A DNA stretch of 62,209 bases. Source: an uncultured Eubacteriales bacterium (GTDB lineage Bacteria > Bacillota > Clostridia > Oscillospirales > CAG-272). The notes below the pieces were generated by a model. It did no database searches, was not told where the DNA came from, and worked only from the letters and a program-made list of their open reading frames with translations. Where the stretch lies: contig CATWNM010000010.1 in NCBI GenBank assembly GCA_958352145.1, positions 1 through 62,209 of the forward strand. Reading direction: 5' to 3'. Both the position numbers and the translations under genes were made by a program. Positions 8,388 to 16,713 of the stretch are shown here, piece after piece; position 1 is the first letter of the stretch; every line of letters starts with the position of its first letter.

Positions 8388-9329
8388 ATGGCCTCAAGAA
8401 TCGTCATTGCGCTGGGCGGAAACGCGCTGGGAAATACACCGGCGGAGCAGCAGGCCAAAATCGACGGTGCAGCCGAATCGCTTGTCGGCCTGATCGCGCA
8501 AGGCTATGAGATCGTCGTCAGCCACGGAAACGGCCCGCAGGTCGGCACCATCAGTCTAGCCTTTGATACGGCGTCGGAACAAAGCGATAAAATTCCCGCC
8601 ATGCCTCTGCCCGAATGTACTGCCATGAGCCAGGGCTATATCGGCTATCATTTGCAAAAAGGAATTCTGAAAGAACTGCGCCGCCGGGGCATGCCCTGGC
8701 ATGTATCCACCATGATTACGCAAATGGAAGTCGATCCAAACGATCCCGCGTTCCACGCGCCCGAAAAGCCGATCGGCGCATATTACACCAAAGAGCAAGC
8801 CGAGGCGCTGATGCGCGAAAATCAGGGCAGCGTATACAAAGAAGACGCCGGACGCGGATGGCGCAAGGTCGTGCCCTCGCCGAAGCCGGTGGATATCGTG
8901 GAAAAGGATTCGATCCTAAATCTGCTCGACAATGAATTTATCGTCATTGCCTGCGGAGGCGGCGGCGTTCCGGTAATCAAGCGCGCTGAAGGCGTGTACG
9001 AAGGAACGGACGCCGTGATCGACAAAGATTTTGCCAGCGCAAAGCTCGCAGATCTGATTGACGCGGAGTATCTGTTCATCCTCACGGCGGTGGATAAAGT
9101 CTCGATCAATTGGGGCAAACCGAACGAGCAGAAACTGGACGCAATGACCGTACAGGAAGCGCTTGCCTTTTGCGAAGCGGGACACTTCGCAAAAGGCAGC
9201 ATGCTGCCCAAAGTGCTGGCCGCCGTAGAATTTGCCAAGGCAAAGCCGGGCAGAAAAGCGGTGATTGCCTCGCTGGAACAGGCGCCGCTCGCGATTCAGG
9301 GAAAAAGCGGCACGCAAATATCGCTGTGA
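8388..9329 (+). CDS. aguC: carbamate kinase
   Basis: The 313-aa amino-acid-kinase-fold enzyme transfers phosphate from carbamoyl phosphate to ADP, giving ATP, CO2 and NH3. Visible motifs are ALGGNALG at the N-terminus, HGNGPQVGT, ACGGGGVPV and DKDFASAKLA, all typical of ArcC/AguC. It starts at ATG 8388 directly after the aguA stop, with GAGAGGAG as ribosome site inside aguA. As last gene of aguBDAC it draws the ATP from agmatine breakdown; the ArcC of an arginine deiminase pathway would look alike, but the neighbours decide the role. Confidence 0.95.
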   Translation: MASRIVIALGGNALGNTPAEQQAKIDGAAESLVGLIAQGYEIVVSHGNGPQVGTISLAFDTASEQSDKIPAMPLPECTAMSQGYIGYHLQKGILKELRRRGMPWHVSTMITQMEVDPNDPAFHAPEKPIGAYYTKEQAEALMRENQGSVYKEDAGRGWRKVVPSPKPVDIVEKDSILNLLDNEFIVIACGGGGVPVIKRAEGVYEGTDAVIDKDFASAKLADLIDAEYLFILTAVDKVSINWGKPNEQKLDAMTVQEALAFCEAGHFAKGSMLPKVLAAVEFAKAKPGRKAVIASLEQAPLAIQGKSGTQISL

Positions 9330-9345
9330 CCGCTCAAAATACGCA

Positions 9346-9389
9346 AAATCCCTCTCTGTTTTGGAATATCCCAAAGCAGAGAGGGATTT
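9346..9389 (+). terminator. intrinsic terminator of the agu operon
   Basis: AAATCCCTCTCTG (9346-9358) pairs with CAGAGAGGGATTT (9377-9389), extended inside by TTTGG/CCAAA. It lies 17 nt after the aguC stop and ends in TTTA, a weak U-tract. Confidence 0.75.
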
Positions 9390-9492
9390 ATGCGTCATGA
9401 TAATCGGCAACAATCCGCTGCGGCGCGCAGAGCGCAGTCTGCCGGCAAATCCATCTGACGCGGCGGGCGTTTTGCTTTTTTATGCAAATCAA

Positions 9493-9526
9493 CTGCCTTC
9501 GCGCCAAGCCAAGCGCTTTAAGGCAG
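9493..9526 (-). terminator. possible terminator overlapping the end of dxs
   Basis: CTGCCTT (9493-9499) pairs with AAGGCAG (9520-9526), with an inner GCGC/GCGC stem. Downstream on the minus strand TGCATAAAAAAGC gives only a poor T-run, so the call is tentative. Confidence 0.35.
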
Positions 9527-11461
9527 CGCCTCCCTGTCCGCGCCCGGCTTGGAAGCGACCGGCTGTACAAATTCGCGATTCACACGCGGAATCAAATGCA
9601 CCAGGGTGCGCAATACATCATCGGCTGAAATCTTCGCGGTTTTGCGAATGGGTTCATTGCGCGTCTGAACGGCAAAATGGTCGTCGACCGCCTGAATGGC
9701 CGTCAGCTTATTCTGCATCCGATCCGGATGCCGCAGGCGAAGCGCCTCAAACGTCAGCATACCCGCGCCGCCGTTTTTAATCCCTTCCTCCAGAAAAACG
9801 ACCGCCGCCCCATGCGAAGGCAACAGCGCCGCAATTCTATCCGCGGCCGCCGCATACGGTTTGAGCGTTTCCAGCAGAATCACGCCGCACGAAATCCCGC
9901 GCGCTTGAAGCTTGTCGGCCGCCGTCATCGCCTCGGTCACAATTTCTCCATACGTAATAATAACGGCGGCATTGTCCTCCGGATCAAAAAAATCCGCATG
10001 GGCAACCGTCTGCGTCCCATCTTTTTCAAAAAAGCGTTCAAGCACACGCGGATTCTCACCGGCGTTCGGATAGCGGATCGCCAGCGGAACCGACGCGTCC
10101 GCGCTAGCCGCAAGAAACCGGTCAAGCGAAGCAAACGTCGCCGGCGCAAAAATATGCAGATTTGGAATCGACGAAAGAAAAGAAACGTCAAAAATACCGT
10201 GATGCGTCGGCCCGTCGCCGCCGGCTAAAGAAGCGCGGTCAACTAAAAATCGCACGGGCAGGTTTTGCAGGGCGACGTCATGCAGGATATTGTCATAGCT
10301 CCGCTGTAAGAAAGAAGAATAAATTGCGACATACGGCTTCATCTGCGCCGCGGCAAGCCCGGCGGCAAACGTGACGGCATGCGCCTCCGCAATGCCGACG
10401 TCAAAAAAGCGATCCGGGAAAGCCTTCGCAAAGTCAGACAGACCGACGCCGCTTTCCATCGCCGCCGTAACCGCACAGATGCGGTCGTCCCCCTGCGCCA
10501 TCCGCACGAGCGTCCTGCCGAAATGCTGAGAAAAATTATCCTGATAATTTCCGCCAACCAGATGATACCGGCTCGGATTCTCTTCGGCCGGCGGATATCC
10601 CATGCCCTTTTTGGTTTTCAGATGCAAAATCACGCTTTCGCCCTTATTCTTCGCCTCATTCAAAAGATATTCTACCGTATCGAAGTCGTTTCCGTCCGCG
10701 GGCCCGAGATAAAACAAACCGAGTTCCTCAAAATAACTGCTGCCGAACAGAGAATTCTTAAACATTTTTTTGGTGTCGCGCAGTGCCGAAAACATTGTGT
10801 TTCCAACCAGCGGAATCGCCCGTATAAACCGCGTCGTCCGTTTTTTGAGATTGATATAGCGCTTGGACGAACGGATATGCGCGATATGATGCGCAAACGT
10901 GCCGATGTTTTTGGAAATCGACATTTCATTCTCATTGAGGACGATAATCAGCCGCAGATCCGGATCACAGTTGTTCAGCGCTTCATGGACAAGCCCGCCC
11001 GTAAACGCGCCGTCACCTAAAACGACCAACGTATAATTGTCGCGCCCCAGGATTTTGTCCGCTTTGGCATAGCCGAGCGCGGCCGAAACGGACGTGGACG
11101 CATGTCCGGTGCCAAACGCGTCGTACTCGCTCTCGCTCATTTTTTCAAAACCGGAAAGACCGCCGGGCTTCCGCAGCGTATCGAACGCTTCCCGGCGTCC
11201 GCTGAGGATCTTGTGTACATAGCATTGATGTCCGACGTCAAAAATTACGCGGTCATGTGGTAAATTAAATACGCGGTGGATCGCCACGGAGAGTTCCACA
11301 ACGCCGAGATTGGAGGCCAAATGCCCGCCGTTTTTCGTGACTTTTTCAATCAGGAACCGGCGCAGTTCAGCGCAGAGCGGTTCCATCTGATCTTTCGGGA
11401 GCGCTCGAACGTCGGCCGGATTTTGTATTTTACTCAAAATTTCATAGGTTTGATTTTCCAC
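9518..11461 (-). CDS. dxs: 1-deoxy-D-xylulose-5-phosphate synthase
   Basis: The 647-aa thiamine-diphosphate enzyme condenses pyruvate and glyceraldehyde-3-phosphate, the first step of the MEP isoprenoid pathway. The ThDP motif is GDGAFTGGLVHEALNN (about residues 150-165), and HLASNLGVVELSVAIHRVFN and FDVGHQCYVHKILSGR mark the N-terminal domain. The transketolase central domain carries DRASLAGGDGPTHHG. The length is slightly above the usual 620-640 because of a proline/arginine-containing tail. The start codon is GTG 11461, 7 nt after GGGAAGAG. It appears monocistronic. Confidence 0.96.
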   Translation of the reverse strand: MENQTYEILSKIQNPADVRALPKDQMEPLCAELRRFLIEKVTKNGGHLASNLGVVELSVAIHRVFNLPHDRVIFDVGHQCYVHKILSGRREAFDTLRKPGGLSGFEKMSESEYDAFGTGHASTSVSAALGYAKADKILGRDNYTLVVLGDGAFTGGLVHEALNNCDPDLRLIIVLNENEMSISKNIGTFAHHIAHIRSSKRYINLKKRTTRFIRAIPLVGNTMFSALRDTKKMFKNSLFGSSYFEELGLFYLGPADGNDFDTVEYLLNEAKNKGESVILHLKTKKGMGYPPAEENPSRYHLVGGNYQDNFSQHFGRTLVRMAQGDDRICAVTAAMESGVGLSDFAKAFPDRFFDVGIAEAHAVTFAAGLAAAQMKPYVAIYSSFLQRSYDNILHDVALQNLPVRFLVDRASLAGGDGPTHHGIFDVSFLSSIPNLHIFAPATFASLDRFLAASADASVPLAIRYPNAGENPRVLERFFEKDGTQTVAHADFFDPEDNAAVIITYGEIVTEAMTAADKLQARGISCGVILLETLKPYAAAADRIAALLPSHGAAVVFLEEGIKNGGAGMLTFEALRLRHPDRMQNKLTAIQAVDDHFAVQTRNEPIRKTAKISADDVLRTLVHLIPRVNREFVQPVASKPGADREALP

Positions 11462-11523
11462 GGTTCTCTTCCCTTTTCAGCATAAGGAATAAATTACACA
11501 AAATCAGCGCTTCAGTTTCTACG

Positions 11524-11714
11524 TTTTCAACAGCATGTAGAAACAAGCAAAATCAGTCATATTCCCAAGAAAAAGTTTTCCACATACAAAATATGGAAAA
11601 TGTGTATAATTGCATGCAGAATCAACCGTTTTTATGGGAAATATTCATTTTTGGAGATCCGCATTCACAGTTTTCCACATTTTCCACCGGATTTTCAGAA
11701 AGAAATGTGGAAAA
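11524..11714. promoter_or_regulatory. cluster of DnaA-box-like 9-mers
   Basis: The 289-nt AT-rich gap between dxs and comM contains TTTTCCACA at 11576-11584 and 11671-11679, its reverse complement TGTGGAAAA at 11706-11714, and TGTGTATAA (reverse of TTATACACA) at 11601-11609. The last is a perfect match to the TTATNCACA DnaA-box consensus. One-mismatch relatives lie at 11524-11532, 11592-11600 and 11680-11688. The three exact copies share the wider core AGTTTTCCACAT. This density in one intergenic gap suggests a DnaA-binding locus (origin-like, titration or reactivation site), but no dnaA, dnaN or rpmH is nearby. Confidence 0.55.
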
Positions 11715-11750
11715 CTCCAATTTATAAAGATTGCACAAACAGCCATTTGC

Positions 11751-13298
11751 TTACGAACTGAAATATTTTTTATCCAGCGACCGGAGCATAATCGCCTCCG
11801 ATATATGCGCTGCAGAAATGCTCTCGCTCTCCGCAAGATCCGCGACCGTCCGGCTGATCCGCAGCAATTTATCATAGCCGCGCGCAGACATCCCCAGCCG
11901 GTCAAACGCCGCGCGCAAAAGCGCGCGCGCCTCCGGCGTCAGCGGGCAAAAACGCTCAAGCTCGCGGCCGCTGAGGCTCGCGTTTGGATGAAACGTACCG
12001 CCGCTTTCCGCGAAACGGCGGCGGGCATAAGCGCGCGCGGTGTTGACCCTCCCGCGTATATCCGCGGAAGTCTCGGCAGACGCCGGACTCGACGAAAGCG
12101 ATTCAAAATCCACAGGTCCGACCTCCACCTGTATATCCATACGGTCAAGCAGCGGCCCGCTGATTCTGCCGATATACCGCCGCACATCCCCCGGCTTGCA
12201 GGTACACGGCTTAGTCGGATGAGAAAAATAGCCGCACCTACAAGGATTCATCGCACAGACTAGCATAAAATCGGAGGGGTACGTCACCTTACCCGCGGCG
12301 CGGGTAATCGTCACGCATCCGTCTTCCAGCGGCTGACGGAGAGATTCCATCGCCGCTTTTCCGTATTCCGGCAGTTCATCGAGAAATAAAACGCCGCCAT
12401 GCGCCAGCGAGATCTCACCGGGCTTCGGATTGCTTCCGCCGCCCACAAGGCTCGTCACGGACAAAGTATGATGCGGCGCGCGGAAAGGGCGGCTTTGAAC
12501 AAGCGGCGTATCCGGCGCCAGCATCCCGGCTATAGAATAGATTTTCGTCGTCTCGATGGCCTCTTCAAACGACATTTCGGGCAAAATCGTCGGCAGCCGT
12601 TTGGCCAGCATCGATTTACCCGTACCGGGCGGCCCGATCATAAGAACGTTATGTCCACCCGCCGCGGCAATTTCCAGCGCGCGCTTTGCCTGCTGCTGCC
12701 CTTTCACGTCCGCAAAATCCACAGCAAAGCGCAAGTTGTCCCCCTCAAATGCCGAAGCGTCAAAAGATACCGGCGTGATCGCCGTCTCGCCGCGCAGATG
12801 AAACACCAGATCCGTCAGACAGCGAACCGGGTACACCGTCACACCGGGGACCACGCTTGCTTCGCCCGCGTTTGCGGCAGGCACAAAGATTTCCGTCTTT
12901 CCATGCGCCCGGGCGGCTAGGCACATACAGAGCACGCCGTTTACCGGACGAATCTCGCCGGACAACGACAACTCCCCAATAAAGCATTTCCGATCTAGCA
13001 AAGCAGGATCAGGCAGCGTCTCCGTACAGGCGAGCACGCTCACAAGCATGGCAAGATCAAACGATGAGCCTTCTTTTTTGCGGTTGGCGGGCGCTAAATT
13101 CAAAATAATTTCCATCGAAGGAAAACGTATCCCGCTGTTGGTAATCGCGGCGCGGATGCGTTCCCTCGCTTCTTTAACAGCCGTATCCGGCAGTCCAATT
13201 ATCTCTAGGGTGGGGATTTTTTTCTGCGCGCTGCATTCCACAACCACCTCAAAGCCATCAACGCCGGACAGCGCCGCCGTATATACTTTGGATAACAA
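11751..13298 (-). CDS. comM: YifB/ComM-type Mg-chelatase-like AAA+ ATPase
   Basis: The 515-aa protein has the N-terminal Lon-like ChlI domain (KVYTAALSGVDGFEVVVE), a central AAA+ module with Walker A GPPGTGKSMLAKRLPTILPE and Walker B GGVLFLDELPEYGK, and a C-terminal Mg-chelatase subdomain with CNPCRCGYFSHPTKPC-like cysteines. ComM is a hexameric helicase that promotes branch migration during natural transformation. I start at TTG 13298 because AGGGGG lies 7 nt upstream; a longer frame to 13442 adds 48 non-conserved residues. It is flanked by the DnaA-box-like cluster on its downstream side. Confidence 0.92.
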   Translation of the reverse strand: MLSKVYTAALSGVDGFEVVVECSAQKKIPTLEIIGLPDTAVKEARERIRAAITNSGIRFPSMEIILNLAPANRKKEGSSFDLAMLVSVLACTETLPDPALLDRKCFIGELSLSGEIRPVNGVLCMCLAARAHGKTEIFVPAANAGEASVVPGVTVYPVRCLTDLVFHLRGETAITPVSFDASAFEGDNLRFAVDFADVKGQQQAKRALEIAAAGGHNVLMIGPPGTGKSMLAKRLPTILPEMSFEEAIETTKIYSIAGMLAPDTPLVQSRPFRAPHHTLSVTSLVGGGSNPKPGEISLAHGGVLFLDELPEYGKAAMESLRQPLEDGCVTITRAAGKVTYPSDFMLVCAMNPCRCGYFSHPTKPCTCKPGDVRRYIGRISGPLLDRMDIQVEVGPVDFESLSSSPASAETSADIRGRVNTARAYARRRFAESGGTFHPNASLSGRELERFCPLTPEARALLRAAFDRLGMSARGYDKLLRISRTVADLAESESISAAHISEAIMLRSLDKKYFSS

Positions 13299-13442
13299 AA
13301 GCACGCCCCCTAACCGCATTCTTTCAATATTTATTATGATAACACAATTCGGCCAGAAAAGCAACCTTTTCCGCCTTGTTCTGCCTATGAAAAACATGTT
13401 GAATCTTATGTGAGCGCACAAAATAAAGATTCTTGATAGCAA

Positions 13443-13476
13443 ATAACGGCTGTCCGAAGCTTCGGACAGCCGTTAT
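13443..13476 (-). terminator. terminator downstream of the malic enzyme gene
   Basis: ATAACGGCTGTCCGA (13443-13457) and TCGGACAGCCGTTAT (13462-13476) are perfectly complementary around AGCT. It lies about 60 nt after the malic enzyme stop; TTATTTGC follows on the minus strand. Confidence 0.7.
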
Positions 13477-13537
13477 GTTTATTTACCGGTTCTGATTTTC
13501 ATATTTTCTTCATCGAAAAAGCCACGGCGGCAGCCTT

Positions 13538-14710
13538 TCAGATTCTGGCGACGCCGGTCTCCCGCGCGGCTTTGACCACCGCTTCGGCCACAACTTTCGC
13601 GACATCCTTGTTGAGCGCAGAGGGAATGATATAATCCTCCGTCAGTTCTTCGTCAGGAATCAGAGAAGCGATCGCATACGCCGTCGCCACCTTCATTTCC
13701 TCATTGATTTGAGAAGCGCGGCAATCCAAAGCGCCGCGAAAAATCCCCGGAAATGCAAGCACATTGTTGATCTGATTCGGGAAATCGCTGCGGCCGGTGC
13801 CAATGACGCGCGCGCCACCCGCCTTTGCCTCGTCGGGCATGATCTCCGGAATCGGATTGGCCATGGGCAGAACGATCGAATCCTTTGCCATTGTAGCAAC
13901 CATTTCCTTTGTAACCGTACCCGGCACGCTCACGCCGATAAAGACATCCGCACCGCGAAGCACGTCGGCAAGGGAACCCTTCTCCATCTGCCGGTTCGTC
14001 AGCTTGGCCATCTCCTCCTGCGCGGGATTGTTGGTCTCGCGCCCCTCGTAAATGGCGCCGTAACGGCCACACATCACCAGATTTTTAAGCCCCAGACGAA
14101 GCAGAAGCTTTCCAATGGAAATTCCGGCGCTGCCCGCGCCGTTGATGACAACTTTCACGTCGCCGATATTTTTCCTTACAAGCTTCAGCGCATTAATCAG
14201 CGCCGCCGCACAGACAATCGCCGTACCGTGCTGATCGTCGTGAAAGATCGGAATGTCGCAGATTTCTTTGAGCCGGCGCTCGATCTCAAAACAGCGGGGC
14301 GCGCCGATATCCTCCAAATTGATCCCGCCAAACGACCCGGAGATCAGATAAATCGTGCGTACAATCTCATCCACGTCCTTGGAACGCACGCAGATCGGAA
14401 AAGCGTCTACATCCGCAAATTCCTTGAAAAGCGCGCATTTGCCTTCCATGACCGGCATACCGGCCTCGGGCCCGATATCGCCAAGTCCAAGCACGGCGGT
14501 ACCGTCGGTAATGACGGCAACCAGATTGGAACGGCGGGTGAGTTCAAAAGATTTGCTGTAATCCTTTTGAATCTCCAAACAGGGCTGGGCAACGCCGGGC
14601 GTATACGCGACCGAAAGATCGTGCCGGTCGTTGATCTTGCACCGGGAAATCACCTCGATCTTTCCCTTCCAGTCATAGTGGGCTTGTAAAGATTCCTGCT
14701 TGATATCCAT
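13538..14710 (-). CDS. NAD(P)-dependent malic enzyme (decarboxylating malate dehydrogenase)
   Basis: The 390-aa product is a short bacterial malic enzyme converting malate to pyruvate and CO2. Visible motifs are SVAYTPGVAQPCLEI near the start, TDGTAVLGLGDIGP, the metal/catalytic region INLEDIGAPRCFEIE and FHDDQHGTA, and the nucleotide fold VVINGAGSAGISIGKLLL. The length fits the small clostridial form. ATG 14710 is chosen with AAAGGTG upstream; the longer frame adds 25 unrelated residues beyond the promoter. Cofactor preference cannot be read from the sequence. It is transcribed alone. Confidence 0.93.
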   Translation of the reverse strand: MDIKQESLQAHYDWKGKIEVISRCKINDRHDLSVAYTPGVAQPCLEIQKDYSKSFELTRRSNLVAVITDGTAVLGLGDIGPEAGMPVMEGKCALFKEFADVDAFPICVRSKDVDEIVRTIYLISGSFGGINLEDIGAPRCFEIERRLKEICDIPIFHDDQHGTAIVCAAALINALKLVRKNIGDVKVVINGAGSAGISIGKLLLRLGLKNLVMCGRYGAIYEGRETNNPAQEEMAKLTNRQMEKGSLADVLRGADVFIGVSVPGTVTKEMVATMAKDSIVLPMANPIPEIMPDEAKAGGARVIGTGRSDFPNQINNVLAFPGIFRGALDCRASQINEEMKVATAYAIASLIPDEELTEDYIIPSALNKDVAKVVAEAVVKAARETGVARI

Positions 14711-14770
14711 TTGTGTTTCACCTTTCAGATATATATTTCGCCTGATAAAGCGATAAATTTTCCAAGATAA

Positions 14771-14799
14771 ATTATACCAAATCACACAGCCGCTTGCAA
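14771..14799 (-). promoter_or_regulatory. sigma-A promoter of the malic enzyme gene
   Basis: On the minus strand a -35 TTGCAA (14794-14799) is separated by 17 nt from TATAAT (14771-14776), with an extended -10 (TGGTATAAT). The malic enzyme start lies 61 nt downstream. Confidence 0.75.
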
Positions 14800-14829
14800 G
14801 AGATTTGACAAATCTTTCTCAAAACCATT

Positions 14830-15543
14830 CTATTCTCCCAAGGAAAGCGACCGCACGTGCTTTTTGATTCGGCGCAGGTCGCCGAGCATTTTGAAGCTGT
14901 CCGACAACACATGAATTTTGGAAGCCCGATGGTTGATGATTTTGACCGGAAATTCGCCGATTTTCAGCTTCTGTCGGCCCGCGATCAAAATCGCTTCAAA
15001 ATCAAAGGCAAATCCGTCGGTCTGGCAATAGGGGAATATTTTTTGCACCGCTTCCTTTGTGAATGCCTTAAACCCGCACTGCGAGTCGCTCAGCGAAAAG
15101 CCGCCCACGATGCAAAGCGTTTGAATATAGACCTTCGAGGCGATCTTACGCAGCGGCGAATATCCCTCATATCCGTCTTTCCCAAGATTTCGGGAACCGA
15201 TTATGACGTCAAAGCTGCAATTTGAAAAAGCATCATATATCATGCGGATCACCTCAACGCCGTACGCGAGGTCGCAGTCGGTAAAAAGGATCACGTCCCC
15301 GCGCGCGGCAAGCATGCCGCAGCGGACGGCGCAGCCCTTGCCACGGTTCTCCGGATAAGAAATCACGCGCACATGCGGATAACCGCAGCTTGCGACAAGC
15401 TCAGCGGAACCGTCGGTCGAGCCGTCGTCCGAAAACAAAATTTCATAATCGTCGAAATTTTTCTGCATATATGCGTTCAGAGCCGACAGCGTATCCGGCA
15501 GAATGGCCGCCTCGTTGTACATTGGAATGACCAAGCTAAACAT
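14830..15543 (-). CDS. family 2 glycosyltransferase (dolichyl/polyprenyl-phosphate glucosyltransferase-like)
   Basis: The 237-aa GT-A enzyme opens with FSLVIPMYNEAAILPDTLSA, followed by ILFSDDGSTDGSAELVASCG and the nucleotide-sugar site FTDCDLAYGVEVIRM. SQCGFKAFTKEAVQKIFPYC is characteristic of the DPM1/ALG5-like branch that loads a sugar onto a lipid phosphate. There are no C-terminal membrane helices, so it acts on the inner membrane face. It begins 4 nt after the stop of the rRNA methyltransferase gene and so is in one operon with it. The donor sugar is unknown. Confidence 0.85.
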   Translation of the reverse strand: MFSLVIPMYNEAAILPDTLSALNAYMQKNFDDYEILFSDDGSTDGSAELVASCGYPHVRVISYPENRGKGCAVRCGMLAARGDVILFTDCDLAYGVEVIRMIYDAFSNCSFDVIIGSRNLGKDGYEGYSPLRKIASKVYIQTLCIVGGFSLSDSQCGFKAFTKEAVQKIFPYCQTDGFAFDFEAILIAGRQKLKIGEFPVKIINHRASKIHVLSDSFKMLGDLRRIKKHVRSLSLGE

Positions 15544-15547
15544 ATCA

Positions 15548-16369
15548 CTATGCCTCTTTTATATAAATTCGAATCTCAAAATCCAGCGTCAGCGGCAAAA
15601 AGGACAGCGTGCCAAGCGCGTCCGCCCGCTCTTTTTTTGTTCGGTAAAAATACGGAGTCATCTGAAAGAGCGAAAGAAGCGCGTCTTTTGAAACTTCAGC
15701 CCGGCTGCGCAGCGCGAATTTTTGTAGCAGCGTCAAATTCTTCGGATAATCGCGCCGTTCCTCGTTCGGCAGCGCTTCGTCATACAAAAAGCGCTTCATC
15801 TCAAGCAAATGATCCCGCCCTGCAGCCGCAATCACCAGCCGCCCGCCCGGACGCAGAACACGGCAAAATTCCGCGGCAGCGCACGGCGCAAAAACATTCA
15901 GCACACAGTCGCAGACATTGTCCGCAAGCGGTAGCGCATAGACGCTAGCCGTCATATAGAGGAGCTTGTCCGCGCAAAGCGCGCGCCGCGCGCTTTTGCC
16001 GGCAAGCGCCAGCGCATGTTTAGAAAGATCGGCGCCGACCGTAAAGTCAAACGCCGCTGCCGCGCGCTCGGTGTAATAGCCTTCCCCGCAACCCGCATCG
16101 CAAAGCAGCGCACCGCTGCCTGCCGCTTTAGCCAGCGTTTCGCGGAGCGGCGCGTAAAGTCCCTGCCGCAGAAACTGCTGCCGCGCGCGAGCCATCTCCT
16201 TTGCATCTCCGCTCGCGGAAGCATGCATGTTCAAGTTCACATACCCCGACCGGGCAATATCGAACGTATGCCTGCGCGCGCCCCCGCAAACCAGCGATGG
16301 GCCGCAAACGGCGAGCGGGGTGCGGCAAAGCGGACACAGAACCGCATGGTTTTCGGGGAGTACGTACAC
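15548..16369 (-). CDS. rlmA: RlmA-type 23S rRNA (guanine-N1) methyltransferase
   Basis: The 273-aa protein has an N-terminal zinc site (CPLCRTPL...LVCGGARRHTFD), the link ARSGYVNLN, and a SAM-binding fold CDAGCGEGYYTERAAAAFD. This is the RlmA(I/II) arrangement that methylates G745 or G748 in 23S rRNA; RlmA(II) can affect tylosin sensitivity. The VFAPCAAAEFCRVLRPGGRL segment is also conserved. I prefer GTG 16369 with GGCGGTGA just upstream; ATG 16390 would lie only a few nt from the predicted transcript start and has no ribosome site. Which guanine is methylated is not decidable by eye. Confidence 0.85.
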   Translation of the reverse strand: MYVLPENHAVLCPLCRTPLAVCGPSLVCGGARRHTFDIARSGYVNLNMHASASGDAKEMARARQQFLRQGLYAPLRETLAKAAGSGALLCDAGCGEGYYTERAAAAFDFTVGADLSKHALALAGKSARRALCADKLLYMTASVYALPLADNVCDCVLNVFAPCAAAEFCRVLRPGGRLVIAAAGRDHLLEMKRFLYDEALPNEERRDYPKNLTLLQKFALRSRAEVSKDALLSLFQMTPYFYRTKKERADALGTLSFLPLTLDFEIRIYIKEA

Positions 16370-16401
16370 AAAATCACCGCCAAAAAACATTTCAATATAT
16401 T

Positions 16402-16430
16402 ATTATACATATATTTAAAAAGCAATGCAA
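16402..16430 (-). promoter_or_regulatory. sigma-A promoter of the rlmA-GT2 operon
   Basis: On the minus strand TTGCAT (16425-16430) and TATAAT (16402-16407) are 17 nt apart, in the gap shared with the divergent feoAB operon. Confidence 0.65.
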
Positions 16431-16458
16431 TAGTTTTTTCACGAAGAGGGGTTTGATA

Positions 16459-16713
16459 ATGATTTTGTCGGCGCTTGCAGAAAAAGAAAGCGCGTATGTC
16501 TCATTCGTTATGGGAAGTGCAAAACAGCAGCATTTTTATGAACGGCTCGGATTCCTGCCGAATACTCGCGTGGAAGTCCTGCTCCGCAACCGAAGCGGGT
16601 GCGTCGTTCGCGTCATGGGAACACGGGTGGCTTTGTCGCGCCCCGCAATGGAGGAGGTGGCGATCTATGGAAGACTGCGCGCTTCTGCTTGCGGGAAACC
16701 CGAACTCGGGTAA
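16459..16713 (+). CDS. feoA: FeoA ferrous-iron transport accessory protein (SH3-like)
   Basis: The 84-aa protein shows the FeoA pattern: an N-terminal segment, ERLGFLPNTRVEVLLRNRSG, then VVRVMGTRVALSRPAMEEV, a small SH3-like beta barrel that docks onto FeoB. ATG 16459 follows GAGGGG. Its 3' end overlaps feoB by 47 nt, so the last 15 residues are encoded by DNA that also encodes the FeoB N-terminus. The overlap is unusually long and the tail after RLRASACG may be dispensable. Confidence 0.85.
   Translation: MILSALAEKESAYVSFVMGSAKQQHFYERLGFLPNTRVEVLLRNRSGCVVRVMGTRVALSRPAMEEVAIYGRLRASACGKPELG

Noticed and set aside
13299..13442. 48-residue N-terminal extension of comM
   Set aside because: It is non-conserved and hydrophobic-basic; TTG 13298 after AGGGGG gives the usual YifB start.
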